Shown here one piece after another: positions 15,489 through 24,416 of a stretch of 64,000 bases of DNA. A model generated the notes under the pieces. That model saw only the letters and a list, made by a program, of their open reading frames with translations, made no database searches and was not told the DNA's origin. Source of the stretch: Nonomuraea wenchangensis (GTDB taxonomy: Bacteria; Actinomycetota; Actinomycetes; Streptosporangiales; Streptosporangiaceae); assembly GCF_900111685.1 (NCBI RefSeq), contig NZ_FOHX01000001.1, positions 62,001 through 126,000 of the forward strand, read 5' to 3'. Made by a program: the position numbers and the translations under genes. Each line of letters opens with the position of its first letter. The stretch's first letter is position 1.

Positions 15489-16703
15489 TCAGCGCCCGTC
15501 GTCCGCGGCGGGTGCGGCGTCCCGGTCCGTGACGAGCAGCTGCCTGAGCAGCGCGGCGGTGCGTGACTCCGACGCCGACGGGCCGGCCGAGCGGGCGAGG
15601 TCGGCCACGATGTTGAGCGCCGCGTGCGCGCGGAAACGGACGCGGGCCGGCTCCTCCCCCGGCCGCAGCTCGGCGAGCAGGCCGGTCCAGGTGTCGACGT
15701 GCCGCCGCTGGGCGGCGCGCAGCCGCCGCAGGTCGGCCGGGGGCAGGTTCTCGCCCTCGGTGAGGTAGACGGCGGTGAGGTCGGCCTGGTCGAAGGTGTA
15801 GGCGACATAGGTGTCGATCAGCCGGGACAGGGCCTCGGCAGGCGTGCCCGCGCCGGCCAGCGCGGCGGCCGTGAGGTGCTCCAGACGGCTGGTGGCGCGG
15901 TAGTAGGCGGCGGCGAGCAGCTCGGCCTTGCCGGTGAAGTGCGTGTAGACGCTGGAGGCGTTGATGCCGGCGGCCTGGCCGATGTCGGCGATGCTGACCT
16001 GGTGGTAGCCGCGCTCGTCGAAGAGCCTGACGGCCTCGGCGAGCAGCCGCTCACGGCGGGGCAGCAACGCGAACCGCCCCGCGTCGCCGGGCGACTCTCC
16101 CTGCGCGGGCGGGTTTTCCGGGGCGGGGAGGTCGGCGGCGAGGACCGTGGCGACGCAGCCGAGAACGGTCTGCTCGGCCTTCGCCCTGGGCAGGCTCGCC
16201 CGATGGGTGGCCGGGCTCGCGATCACGCTCAGCGCGGCCGAGGTGAGCAGCGCGGCGTCGCGCCTCCCCAGCTCGGGCCGCACCCCCAGCAGCAGCTCCC
16301 GCAGGGCGCGCACCGAACGGCCGAACGACGCGGCCGGCCCCGCCTGGAGCCCGGGGTCGAGATGGCGGGCCTCCCACTGGTAGAGCCGCGCCACGCCGCG
16401 CCGGTCGAGGGTGTAGCGGACCAGCGCCCGCAGCGCGGCGTCCAGGCGCTCGCCGGGGGTCGGGGCGTCGGCGCCGGCGGCCACGCACCCGGCGAAGCGG
16501 GTGACCAGCTCCTCGACGGCCGCGGCGAGCACGGCCTGTTTGTTCGGGAAATGCCGGTAGATGGCCGGGCCGGTGATGCCGACCTCCTGGGCGATGTCCT
16601 CGATGCCGACGTTGTGGTAGCCGCGGGCGCAGAACAGCTCGGCGGCGACGAGGGCGATCGCCTCCCTGCGGTCCTTGGGCCGGGCGCGCTGACTTGTCGG
16701 CAT
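15489..16703 (-). CDS. TetR-family regulator with two tandem TetR domains
   Basis: 404 residues from ATG 16703. The first TetR DNA-binding domain is LFCARGYHNVGIEDIAQEVG followed by PAIYRHFPNKQAVLAAAVEE; a second complete one starts near residue 220 as LFDERGYHQVSIADIGQAAG followed by SSVYTHFTGKAELL. Each is followed by its own helical ligand domain. The double arrangement is known in actinobacterial regulators beside fatty-acid genes, and this one is divergent from an acyl-CoA synthetase/dehydrogenase pair. Acyl-CoA is the likely effector (inference). Confidence 0.9.
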   Translation of the reverse strand: MPTSQRARPKDRREAIALVAAELFCARGYHNVGIEDIAQEVGITGPAIYRHFPNKQAVLAAAVEELVTRFAGCVAAGADAPTPGERLDAALRALVRYTLDRRGVARLYQWEARHLDPGLQAGPAASFGRSVRALRELLLGVRPELGRRDAALLTSAALSVIASPATHRASLPRAKAEQTVLGCVATVLAADLPAPENPPAQGESPGDAGRFALLPRRERLLAEAVRLFDERGYHQVSIADIGQAAGINASSVYTHFTGKAELLAAAYYRATSRLEHLTAAALAGAGTPAEALSRLIDTYVAYTFDQADLTAVYLTEGENLPPADLRRLRAAQRRHVDTWTGLLAELRPGEEPARVRFRAHAALNIVADLARSAGPSASESRTAALLRQLLVTDRDAAPAADDGR

Positions 16704-16820
16704 GACCCGAGTGTAGCGATCGCGTGGTGAGCCGGAAATCACCCCTCCCTCTTCCGAACGTACGCTTTCTACCTGCTCCAACGTGGACGTAAGTAAGTCG
16801 TGATTCGGATGTATTGACAC

Positions 16821-16835
16821 CAGAACGATGTTCGG
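16821..16835. promoter_or_regulatory. Dyad CAGAACGATGTTCGG, candidate TetR operator
   Basis: GAAC-GAT-GTTC is a perfect inverted repeat, extended to 5 of 6 pairs on each side, lying 43 bases before the acyl-CoA synthetase start in the divergent promoter region. It is the best symmetric candidate for binding by the adjacent double TetR regulator. Confidence 0.45.
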
Positions 16836-16877
16836 GCTTCGATGGAGGCGCTCGGGGTCTGCGGAGGGAGAAAAAGG

Positions 16878-18665
16878 ATGATCACAGAGGCGGACGTGCG
16901 CGCCGCGCTGGGTACGCACACGGTTCCTGAGCTGCTGCGGCGCAACGCCGAGGAGCACGGCGACCTGCCCGCCCTGACCGGGACCGACGGGAACACGCTG
17001 ACCTGGGGCGAGCTGCGCGAGCGGGTGCTGTCCGTGGCGAGCGGGCTCCACGCGCTGGGCCTGCGGCACGGCGAGCGGCTGCTCATCGGCATGTCGAGCC
17101 GTCCTGAGCACTGGATCGCCGACCTCGCCGCGGTCGAGCTGGGCGCGATCCCCTGCACCACGTACGCGACGTTGAGCCCGGAGCAGATCCGCCAGGTCGC
17201 GCTGCACAGCGCGGCCACCGTGGTGGTGCTGGAGGGCCCGGCCGAGCTGGAGCGGTGGGCGCCCGCGCTGGCCGCGATGCCGGGGCTGAAGGGCGTCGTG
17301 GTCGTCGAGGACGTCGGCGACTCCGGCCACACGCGCTTCGCCGACCTGGTGGCCGCCACGGGCGACGCGCCGCCGCCCGCGAACGCCGCGCAGGACGACC
17401 CGGTGACGATGATCTACACCTCGGGGACGACCGGCGACCCGAAGGGCGTGGTGCTCTCGCACCTCAACGTGCTCTACCAGTGCGCGCTCCAGGAGCTGGT
17501 CCAGCCCACGCCCGCGAACCCGCGGACGGTCGCTTACCTGCCGCTCGCGCACATCGCCGAGCGAGTCCTTGGCATCTACCTGCCGATCTACACCGCGGGC
17601 CACGTGACGATCTGCGCCGACTCCACGAAGCTGCTGCCCACGCTGGTCGCGGTCCGGCCGCAGGCGTTCTTCGGCGTGCCGCGCGTGTGGGAGAAGTTCG
17701 CCGCCGGGTTGCAGCAGATGCTCACCGCCCTGGACAGCGACGCGCTCCGCCGGGCGCGCGAGCTGGCCGCCGAGGCGTACCGGATCCGCGCCACCGGCGA
17801 CGAACCGGACGCCGAGCTGGCCGCAGAGCTGGAGCGCGCGGACCAGGAGGTGCTCCGGCCGCTGCGCGAGCGCATCGGGCTCGCCGAGGCGGTCCGGCTG
17901 GGCAGCGGCGCGGCGCCCATCCCCGCCGAGGTGCTGGAGTTCTTCGGCAGCCTCGGCATGACGGTCATGGAGGTCTGGGGGCTCAGCGAGACCACCGGCT
18001 CGGCCACCAGCACGTTCCGCGACGACTACCGGGCCGGCACGGTCGGCCGCCCGATGCCGGGCATGGAGATCAAGCTCGCCGACGACGGCGAGATCCTGGT
18101 CCGCGGGCCGCTGGTGTTCCTCGGCTACCTCCAGCCCGACGGGCAGGTGAAGCCCGCGGTGGACGCCGACGGCTGGCTCGCGACCGGCGACATCGGCGCC
18201 CACGACGACAACGGGCTGCTGCGGATCATCGACCGCAAGAAGGAGATGATCATCACTTCGCACGGCAAGAACATCGCGCCGAGCGCCGTCGAGTCGCTGC
18301 TGCGCGCGCACCCGCTGATCGGGTACGCCGTCGTGGTCGGCGACCGGCGGCCTTACCTGACGGCGCTGATCATGCTGGACGAGGAGGCAGCGCCCGCCTG
18401 GGCCAAGGCGCGGGGCATCGCCGGGGTCGAGCTGAAGGAGCTCGCCGCCGACCCGCAGGTTCTGGCGGAGCTGGCCGAGGGCGTCGAACGGGCGAACGCG
18501 GCGCTGTCGCGGCCCGAGCAGGTGAAGGCGTACCGCGTGCTCGACCACGCGTGGAGCCCGGCGAGCGGGGAGCTCACCCCGTCGCTGAAGCTGCGGCGGC
18601 GGGTCATCGAGCAGCGCTACGCCGAGGTGATCGAAGAGCTCTACAGGGGAGGATCTGGGGCGTGA
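16878..18665 (+). CDS. Long-chain acyl-CoA synthetase (AMP-forming)
   Basis: 595 residues from ATG 16878, preceded by GGAGGGAG. It activates a carboxylic acid with ATP and CoA. Signatures: P-loop-like MIYTSGTTGDPKGVVLSH, VPRVWEKF, the A5 motif VWGLSETTG, DGWLATGDIG and the linker IDRKKEMIITSHGKNIAPS with the conserved Lys region. The length fits FadD15-type long-chain enzymes. Its stop overlaps the start of an acyl-CoA dehydrogenase (GTGA), so the two probably catalyse successive steps. Confidence 0.93.
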   Translation: MITEADVRAALGTHTVPELLRRNAEEHGDLPALTGTDGNTLTWGELRERVLSVASGLHALGLRHGERLLIGMSSRPEHWIADLAAVELGAIPCTTYATLSPEQIRQVALHSAATVVVLEGPAELERWAPALAAMPGLKGVVVVEDVGDSGHTRFADLVAATGDAPPPANAAQDDPVTMIYTSGTTGDPKGVVLSHLNVLYQCALQELVQPTPANPRTVAYLPLAHIAERVLGIYLPIYTAGHVTICADSTKLLPTLVAVRPQAFFGVPRVWEKFAAGLQQMLTALDSDALRRARELAAEAYRIRATGDEPDAELAAELERADQEVLRPLRERIGLAEAVRLGSGAAPIPAEVLEFFGSLGMTVMEVWGLSETTGSATSTFRDDYRAGTVGRPMPGMEIKLADDGEILVRGPLVFLGYLQPDGQVKPAVDADGWLATGDIGAHDDNGLLRIIDRKKEMIITSHGKNIAPSAVESLLRAHPLIGYAVVVGDRRPYLTALIMLDEEAAPAWAKARGIAGVELKELAADPQVLAELAEGVERANAALSRPEQVKAYRVLDHAWSPASGELTPSLKLRRRVIEQRYAEVIEELYRGGSGA

Positions 18666-19798
18666 CCTTGACCGACGAGCGGCGCGACTTCGTGGCCGCC
18701 ATCGAGGACTTCTGCCGCCGCGAGGCCGGCACCCGCGAGCAGTGGCTCAAGCTGACGAACGGGGGCGCCGAGCCGCACCACGACGGCATCTACCGGAAGA
18801 TGGGCGAGCTCGGCTGGCTGGGCGTCGCGGTCCCGCAGGAGTACGGCGGCGCCGGCCAGAGCATGGTGGACCTGCTGCTGTTCCTGGAGACCACCGCCTA
18901 CTGGCAGGTGCCGATCGGCGGGTTCGCCACGTCCGCGATCACCGCCGCCTCCTACGAGAAGTTCGGCAGCGAGGAGCAGAAGCACCGGGTGCTCGGCGAC
19001 TTCCTGCGCGGCGAGGTGCTGGCGGTGTCGATGTCGGAGCCCGGCGCGGGGTCGGACGTCGCGGCGCTGAACTGCCGGGCCGAGCGGCGCGACGGCGGCT
19101 GGGTGATCAACGGCCAGAAGACGTGGTGCTCCAACGCGCACCTCGCCGAGCACATCCTGCTCGTCGCCCGCACGTCCACGGAGGGCGGTAAGCACGACGG
19201 GCTCACCATGTTCTCCGTCGCGGCCGGCGTCGAGGGCCTGACCATCCGCGGCATCGAGACGATGGGCGGGCGCGAGGTCAACGACCTCTACTTCACCGAC
19301 TGCCGGCTGCCGGAGAACGCGGTGGTGGGCGAGGTCGGCTCGGCCTGGCGGCAGCTCATGTCCGGGCTCAACCTGGAGCGCATGATCCTCGCCGGACTGA
19401 TGCTCGGCACCGCGCGCCGGGTGTTCGACGACACGGTGGCGTACGTGCGCGAGCGGCGGCAGTTCGGCCGCCCGGTCGGCAGCTTCCAGGCGCTGCGGCA
19501 CCGGCTCGCCGACCACGCCACCGAGCTGGAGTGCACGCGGCTGCTGGTGCACGACGTGGCGCGGCGGATCGAGGCCGACCCGGAGCGGCAGCTCCCGCGC
19601 GAGGCGTCGATGGCCAAGCTGAAGGCGACGGAGCTGGCCAAGGCGCTGGCCCTGGACGGCATGCAGATGATGGGCGGCTACGGCTACGCCACGGAGTACG
19701 GCATGGAACGCCTGCTGCGCTCCACGGTCGTGTCCACCGTGTACGGGGGCACGAGCGAGATCCAGCGCGACATCATCGGCAAGTCGTACGGGCTCTGA
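18662..19798 (+). CDS. Acyl-CoA dehydrogenase with isovaleryl-type catalytic Glu position
   Basis: 378 residues from GTG 18662. It oxidises an acyl-CoA to the enoyl-CoA with FAD. Visible: GWLGVAVPQEYGGAG, FAD motif VSMSEPGAGSDVAAL, KTWCSNAHLAEH, RERRQFGRPVGSFQALRHRL and the terminal GGYGYATEYGMERLLRSTV. At the position where medium-chain enzymes carry the base (Y-E-G-T) this protein has VYGGTSEIQ. Instead Glu239 in LNLERMILAG matches the alternative base position of isovaleryl-CoA and long-chain enzymes, which suggests branched or long acyl substrates. Confidence 0.93.
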   Translation: MTLTDERRDFVAAIEDFCRREAGTREQWLKLTNGGAEPHHDGIYRKMGELGWLGVAVPQEYGGAGQSMVDLLLFLETTAYWQVPIGGFATSAITAASYEKFGSEEQKHRVLGDFLRGEVLAVSMSEPGAGSDVAALNCRAERRDGGWVINGQKTWCSNAHLAEHILLVARTSTEGGKHDGLTMFSVAAGVEGLTIRGIETMGGREVNDLYFTDCRLPENAVVGEVGSAWRQLMSGLNLERMILAGLMLGTARRVFDDTVAYVRERRQFGRPVGSFQALRHRLADHATELECTRLLVHDVARRIEADPERQLPREASMAKLKATELAKALALDGMQMMGGYGYATEYGMERLLRSTVVSTVYGGTSEIQRDIIGKSYGL

Positions 19799-19926
19799 CC
19801 GCCGGCCCGGCCCCCGCCGGGCTGGCACAAAAATGGCACAAAGACGGCCGAGCATCGGGAAAGCCATGTAAGTCCCGTCACTAGGGTGAAAACCAGGCAG
19901 GTGACCGCGGACGGGGCAGGTTCGGC

Positions 19927-21480
19927 ATGGCACGGGAGGACACGCCGTACCCGATGCTGGTCGTCGGCGCGTCAGGCGTCGTCGAGGAGGCGAACGCGGC
20001 CGCCCGCGCGCTGCCCGGCGGCGCGCGGGACGTTCCCGCGTGGCTGCTGCGTGCCCACCGCGAGCACGCCGGCGGGGAGCCCGATGAGCCGGTCTTCGGG
20101 CCCGTGGGCGAGCGGGTCTTCGAGGCGTATCCCGTGCACGACGACGGCGCGGGCCGCGTCGAGTGGTGGCTCGTGGACGTCACCGTACGGCACCGGGCCG
20201 ACGAGGCACTGCGGGCCGAGCGGGACTCGCTGGCGGCCGTGGTGAAGGCGTCCAGCGAGCTGCTGTCCACGCTCAACCTGGACCGCTGCCTGGAGTCCGT
20301 CGCGCGGCTGGCGGTACGGCACCTCGCCGTGGCCGCCCGGGTCGTCCTGCCGCGCCACGGACATCGGCACGTGGTCGCCTGCTGCGATGCGGGCGACGGC
20401 GCCGTACACCGGGACCTGGCCCGCGACGCGGGGAGCATGCCCGGCCTGGCCGAGGCGCTGCGGGGCTTCCCGCCGGTGCCGCCCCGCTGGCTGGACCCCG
20501 CCGAGGCGCCCGGCTGGGTGACGGGGGACGCGCCCGCCGGGATCGGCTCGGTCGTGGTGCTCGCGCTTCCCGGGTACGGGCTGCCGGCCGGCGCGCTGAT
20601 CCTCCTGCGCCGTTCGGAGAGTCACGGTTTCACCCCGTTCGAGGAGTTGTTCGCCCCGCTGTTCGCCGCCCGCGCGGGCACCGCGATCTCGATCGCCCGC
20701 CTGTACGCCGAGCAGGCCGCGATCACCGAGACCCTGATGGCCGACCTGCTGCCGCCCGTCGTGACGCACGTGGACGGCGTGGAGGTGGCCGGCCGCTACC
20801 GGGCGGCGGGCGACAGCGCGCTGGTCGGCGGGGACTTCTACGACGTGCACGCGGTCGCGGGCGCCGGCCGCCGGTCCCTGGTGGTGCTCGGCGACGTGTC
20901 CGGCAAAGGGCTGGAGGCGGCGGTGCTCACCGGCAAGATCCGCAACACGCTGCGCGCCCTGCTGCCGTTCGCCGACGACCATCAGTGGGTGCTGAACCGC
21001 CTCAACGACGTGCTGCTCGCCACCGTCGGCCCCCGCTACGTCACGCTCGTGCTGGCCGGGGTCGAACGCCGCGGCGGCCGGGTCGTGCTCCGGCTGACCA
21101 GCGCGGGCCATCCGCCGCCGATGATCGTCCGCCTCGACGGGCGGGTGCAGGTGGCCCGTACCAGGGGGACGCTGATCGGGCTGCTGGAGCACGTCACCAG
21201 CGTCACCGAGGAGGTGCTGCTGGAGCCCGGCGACACCTGCCTGCTCTACAGCGACGGCGTCATCGAGGCGAGGGGCGGGCCGCTCGGGGGCGAGATGTTC
21301 GGCGACGAACGGCTGGAGGCCGAGCTGCGGCGCTGCGCCGGCATGCCGGCCGACGCCCTGGCCGAGCGGGTGCAGATGCTCGCCTCGCAGTGGGCGGGCG
21401 GCGGCGAGCGCGACGACCTCGCGATCGTCGCCATCGGCGTGCCGCGCGAGCCGCCGCCACGGAACGGCCCGGTCCAGTGA
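19927..21480 (+). CDS. SpoIIE-type PP2C phosphatase with PAS-like and GAF domains
   Basis: 517 residues from ATG 19927. A PAS-like N-terminus (PMLVVGASGVVEEANAAARA) leads to a GAF-like domain (residues about 100-260) and a PP2C/SpoIIE phosphatase. Metal-binding Asp residues are in VGGDFYDVHAV, VVLGDVSGKGLEAA and GERDDLAIVAIG; LYSDGVIEARGG is also conserved. Such enzymes dephosphorylate anti-sigma-factor antagonists and so steer sigma-factor partner switching. The gene is coupled to the downstream cobalamin-binding protein through GTGA. Confidence 0.9.
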   Translation: MAREDTPYPMLVVGASGVVEEANAAARALPGGARDVPAWLLRAHREHAGGEPDEPVFGPVGERVFEAYPVHDDGAGRVEWWLVDVTVRHRADEALRAERDSLAAVVKASSELLSTLNLDRCLESVARLAVRHLAVAARVVLPRHGHRHVVACCDAGDGAVHRDLARDAGSMPGLAEALRGFPPVPPRWLDPAEAPGWVTGDAPAGIGSVVVLALPGYGLPAGALILLRRSESHGFTPFEELFAPLFAARAGTAISIARLYAEQAAITETLMADLLPPVVTHVDGVEVAGRYRAAGDSALVGGDFYDVHAVAGAGRRSLVVLGDVSGKGLEAAVLTGKIRNTLRALLPFADDHQWVLNRLNDVLLATVGPRYVTLVLAGVERRGGRVVLRLTSAGHPPPMIVRLDGRVQVARTRGTLIGLLEHVTSVTEEVLLEPGDTCLLYSDGVIEARGGPLGGEMFGDERLEAELRRCAGMPADALAERVQMLASQWAGGGERDDLAIVAIGVPREPPPRNGPVQ

Positions 21481-21536
21481 ACGGCGGCCCTGTGAACGGC
21501 GGCCCTGTGAACGACGGCCCTGTGAACGACGGCGTC
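21477..21536 (+). repeat. Four 15-bp tandem repeats, each beginning with an in-frame GTG
   Basis: Units start at 21477, 21492, 21507 and 21522 (GTGAACGGCGGCCCT with GAC/GGC variation, the last unit ending GTC). Every unit supplies a GTG in the frame of the cobalamin-binding gene, giving four alternative starts 15 bases apart and an N-terminus of repeated VNGGP/VNDGP. Confidence 0.9.
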
Positions 21537-22532
21537 GAGCGGTACGAGGAAGAGCTGTGGGAGGCGGCGACCGCCGGCGACGAGTACGCCGCGATCGACG
21601 CCGCCGTGTCCGCGCTCGACGGCGGCGTACCCGCCGAGAGCCTGATCCTGGACGTGGTGGCCGCCGTGCAGGCGCGGGTCGGCCAGGCGTGGGCGGACAA
21701 CCTGATCACGGTCGCCCAGGAGCACACGGCGACCGCGGTCAACGAGAGCGTGCTCGTCGTCGCGGCCCACCACGCGGCGACGCTGCAGCACGGCCCCGCG
21801 CCGGTCAAGGGGCGGATCTGCGTGGCGTGCGTGGAGGGCGAGTGGCACACGTTCCCCGTCCGGCTGCTGTCGGAGGTGCTGCGGCTGCGCGGCTGGCGGG
21901 TCGACTACCTGGGCGCGCACGTCCCCACCTCGCACCTCGTCCCGCACCTGCACCGGACCGGTCCTAGCGCGGTCGCCCTGTCCGGCTCGATCGCCATCCA
22001 CCTGCCGGCCGCGCACGCGTCGATCACGGCCTGCCAGGCGGCGGGCACGCCGGTGCTCGCCGGCGGCCCCGCGTTCGGCCCGGACGGCCGTTACGCCCGC
22101 CGGTTCGGCGCGGACGCCTGGGCGCCGGACGCCCGCGCGGCCGCCGACCTGCTCGACCGCGGTCTCCCCCGGCGCGGCACGCCCGGAGACGCCTACCAGG
22201 CCGACCCCGAGTACGTGGTCCTCGACGACCGCGCGCCCGTCCTGGTCAGGGACGTCATGGAGGAGCTGGCCCGGCACGCCCCCGAGGAGGAACCGCGCGG
22301 CGACACTGCCGAGGACGCCGCCTCGGTCGTCGGCTACCTGAAGGCGGCCGTCTACGTCGGCGACCCTGGGCTGTTCACCTCCTTCGCCGGGTGGCTGGCG
22401 CAGATGCTCGGGGCGCGCGGCATGCCCGCCCCCGCCCTGCTGGCCGCCCTGGACGTGCTGGCCGCCCGCCTGCCCGGCCTGCCGCACGCCCAGGCGACAC
22501 TCGCCGAGGCCCGCGCGACCCTCCTCGCCTAG
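21477..22532 (+). CDS. Stand-alone cobalamin-binding protein with CarH-like photoreceptor residues
   Basis: 351 residues from the first GTG (21477); starts at 21492, 21507 and 21522 are equally possible. A four-helix B12 cap domain contains the spaced motif W-x9-E-H (W72, E82, H83) that contacts adenosylcobalamin in the light sensor CarH. The Rossmann part has GEWH, with H124 as candidate lower ligand, then LRLRGWRVDYLGAHVPTSHL and ALSGSIAIHLP. The C-terminal ~100 residues are helical and unassigned. There is no DNA-binding domain. Coupling to a SpoIIE phosphatase suggests a light or B12 input into partner switching (inference). Confidence 0.85.
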   Translation: MNGGPVNGGPVNDGPVNDGVERYEEELWEAATAGDEYAAIDAAVSALDGGVPAESLILDVVAAVQARVGQAWADNLITVAQEHTATAVNESVLVVAAHHAATLQHGPAPVKGRICVACVEGEWHTFPVRLLSEVLRLRGWRVDYLGAHVPTSHLVPHLHRTGPSAVALSGSIAIHLPAAHASITACQAAGTPVLAGGPAFGPDGRYARRFGADAWAPDARAAADLLDRGLPRRGTPGDAYQADPEYVVLDDRAPVLVRDVMEELARHAPEEEPRGDTAEDAASVVGYLKAAVYVGDPGLFTSFAGWLAQMLGARGMPAPALLAALDVLAARLPGLPHAQATLAEARATLLA

Positions 22533-22543
22533 CGCGTGCTGAT

Positions 22544-22567
22544 GGTCACCCGGTGCCCGGGGTGACC
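22544..22567. terminator. Hairpin between two convergent genes
   Basis: GGTCACCC and GGGTGACC form an 8-bp stem that overlaps the stop codon of the minus-strand propeller gene and lies 12 bases after the cobalamin-binding gene. Confidence 0.5.
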
Positions 22568-24198
22568 GTGACCAGCTTCAAGGCCTTGGCCGCTCCGGCC
22601 GTGGTGTTCCCTGTCCACCTCGCCAGGTAGGTGTACGTCCCGGCGATCTGGGGCGTGTCGGTGAAGCTGTACGAGCCGTCGGCGTTCGTGCTCACCGACT
22701 CGAGCGGGACGGACCCGGAGTCGTCGTCCGACACGTTGCGCTGCAGGATGATCGTGGCGCCCGGTCCGGGCGGCCCGTCACCCACCGTCAGCACGCCGGT
22801 CAGCTCCATGGGCTCGCCGACGGTGCCGGACTCCGGCCCGTCCAGGGTGAGGGTGGAGTTGCGCCTGACCGTCGTGGTGGCGGAGGTGCTGCTCCAGCGG
22901 GCTCTGCCGTCTCCGTCCCAGAGCACGGTGTAGGTCACCGCGCCGACGTCCGGCGGCGTGTCCGTGAAGGCGAACGTGCCGTCCTTGCCTGTCGTCACGC
23001 TGTCGAGCGGCTCGCTCGTCCCGTCGGCCAGGCGGCGGGTCACGGCGAGCGACTGCCTGGTGAGCGGCCTGCCGCCGGCATATGTGAGCCGCCCCTCGAG
23101 GGGGACCGGTGCGCCGAACGACGCGCGCGCCGGGGCCGTCAGCGTCAGCTCGGAGGCCGGCAGCGTGATACCGCGCAGCCGCCACAGCAGCAGCCGGCCC
23201 GCCGGATTCCGCAGCAGCACGAAGACGTCCGGCTCGGAGAACGCGACGCCGCCCGGGACCAGCTCGGCGTCCGGCTGGTCGGCGGAGTACACGGACGCTC
23301 CGGTCTCGCCGTCATAGAGCGTGAAGTCGGTGCCCCACTGGCGTCCCGCGGCCACGAAGCGCCCTCCGGCGGAGATCGCCACGCCGGCCGGATACCCGTC
23401 CCATTCGTCCCCATAGGCTCCGGTCGCCCCCAGGGTCGTGGTGTCGTACTTGGTGAAGGACCCGGGGGCGTCGGCCGCCGAGATCAGGGTGGAGCCGTCG
23501 AGGGAGAGCGCGAGCTCGTTCAGCCTGTCGAGGTACTGCGTCTGGCCGTCGATCTCGCCGCGCAGGACCGGGCTGCCGCCGCCGACGTCGTAGACCAGCA
23601 GGTCGGCTTGGTGCGTGCCGGTCTCGCCGACCACGAGCGTGTCGCGGGCGGCCGCGAGCGCGGGAGGCCGGGCGTGCACGCGCCCGAGCGTCACCGGTTC
23701 CGGTGCCGCCACCGTGAGGTCCAGGCCGACGACGCCGCCGTCCTCGCCGCCCTTCTCGCCGCCGCAGCCGTGTCCCACCCACAGCCGGTCGCCGGACAGG
23801 GCCAGCGTGGACGGGCAGGGATGTGCGGACAGGTCGAGGCGCCGGATGACGGTGCTGCTCGCGGTGTCGATCTCGGCCACCTCGTTCGAGCCGGGGAGCG
23901 AGGCGTACAGGCGGGTGGCGTCCGCGTTCAGGGCCAGCCGTGCCACGCCCGCCAGGCCGGTGACGACGTCGCCCGTGTCGTTCCCGTCCATGTCGCCCAC
24001 CATGACCCGGTCCGCGGCGGAGACGAACACCCGGCCACCCCCGACGGCGAGGTCGGCGGTGAAGGAGGTGATGCTCACCCCGAGGTCTCTCGTGGTGTCG
24101 GCGGCCGAGGCGACGGTGGCCGGCACGGTGAGCAGGCCCGCGATCAGGGCGGCGGCGCCGCCGGCGGCGGTTAATCGGCGGACCAGCGGATGGGGCAT
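22546..24198 (-). CDS. Secreted beta-propeller protein with C-terminal Ig-like repeats
   Basis: 550 residues from ATG 24198, which has GGGAGG upstream. Signal peptide: GGAAALIAGLLTVPATVASA. Residues about 40-370 are strand-rich with repeated blade motifs such as VARLALNADATRLYASLPGS and ELALSLDGSTLISAADA, as in YncE/WD-like propellers. Two Ig-like repeats follow, each ending in a near-identical phrase: DGTFAFTDTPPDVGAVTYTV and DGSYSFTDTPQIAGTYTYLA. A cell-surface or secreted binding protein is likely; no catalytic motif is visible. Confidence 0.75.
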   Translation of the reverse strand: MPHPLVRRLTAAGGAAALIAGLLTVPATVASAADTTRDLGVSITSFTADLAVGGGRVFVSAADRVMVGDMDGNDTGDVVTGLAGVARLALNADATRLYASLPGSNEVAEIDTASSTVIRRLDLSAHPCPSTLALSGDRLWVGHGCGGEKGGEDGGVVGLDLTVAAPEPVTLGRVHARPPALAAARDTLVVGETGTHQADLLVYDVGGGSPVLRGEIDGQTQYLDRLNELALSLDGSTLISAADAPGSFTKYDTTTLGATGAYGDEWDGYPAGVAISAGGRFVAAGRQWGTDFTLYDGETGASVYSADQPDAELVPGGVAFSEPDVFVLLRNPAGRLLLWRLRGITLPASELTLTAPARASFGAPVPLEGRLTYAGGRPLTRQSLAVTRRLADGTSEPLDSVTTGKDGTFAFTDTPPDVGAVTYTVLWDGDGRARWSSTSATTTVRRNSTLTLDGPESGTVGEPMELTGVLTVGDGPPGPGATIILQRNVSDDDSGSVPLESVSTNADGSYSFTDTPQIAGTYTYLARWTGNTTAGAAKALKLVTVTPGTG

Positions 24199-24354
24199 GT
24201 AGGACCTCCCAAGATCGGAACAGACGTTCCCATGACGTCCTAGAAGTGCTCCCACGTCAAGATCGGCATCTCACCGAGAACCCGACTCTCCGTGATACCG
24301 CCAGGTCGACACGCCCGGGCGGCGTCGGATTCTGATCAAGTGCACTCCGTGCCG

Positions 24355-24398
24355 GCCGGTGGGCAGGGCTCCTTCGCGCACGGAAGGAGTCCTGCCGG
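24355..24398 (-). terminator. Long hairpin terminator after the small secreted protein
   Basis: GGCAGGGCTCCTTC pairs with GAAGGAGTCCTGCC (13 of 14 bases) around a 7-base loop, 18 bases beyond the stop of the gene ending at 24417. The remainder of the 24199-24416 gap holds no gene that I can support. Confidence 0.7.
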
Positions 24399-24416
24399 TT
24401 TCGCTACGTGTCGCCC

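Noticed and set aside
15489..18548. A very long minus-strand reading frame running from the TetR gene through the acyl-CoA synthetase
   Set aside because: Only its last 404 codons are TetR-like; the rest is the low-complexity antisense of the synthetase gene, which has clear motifs on the plus strand.
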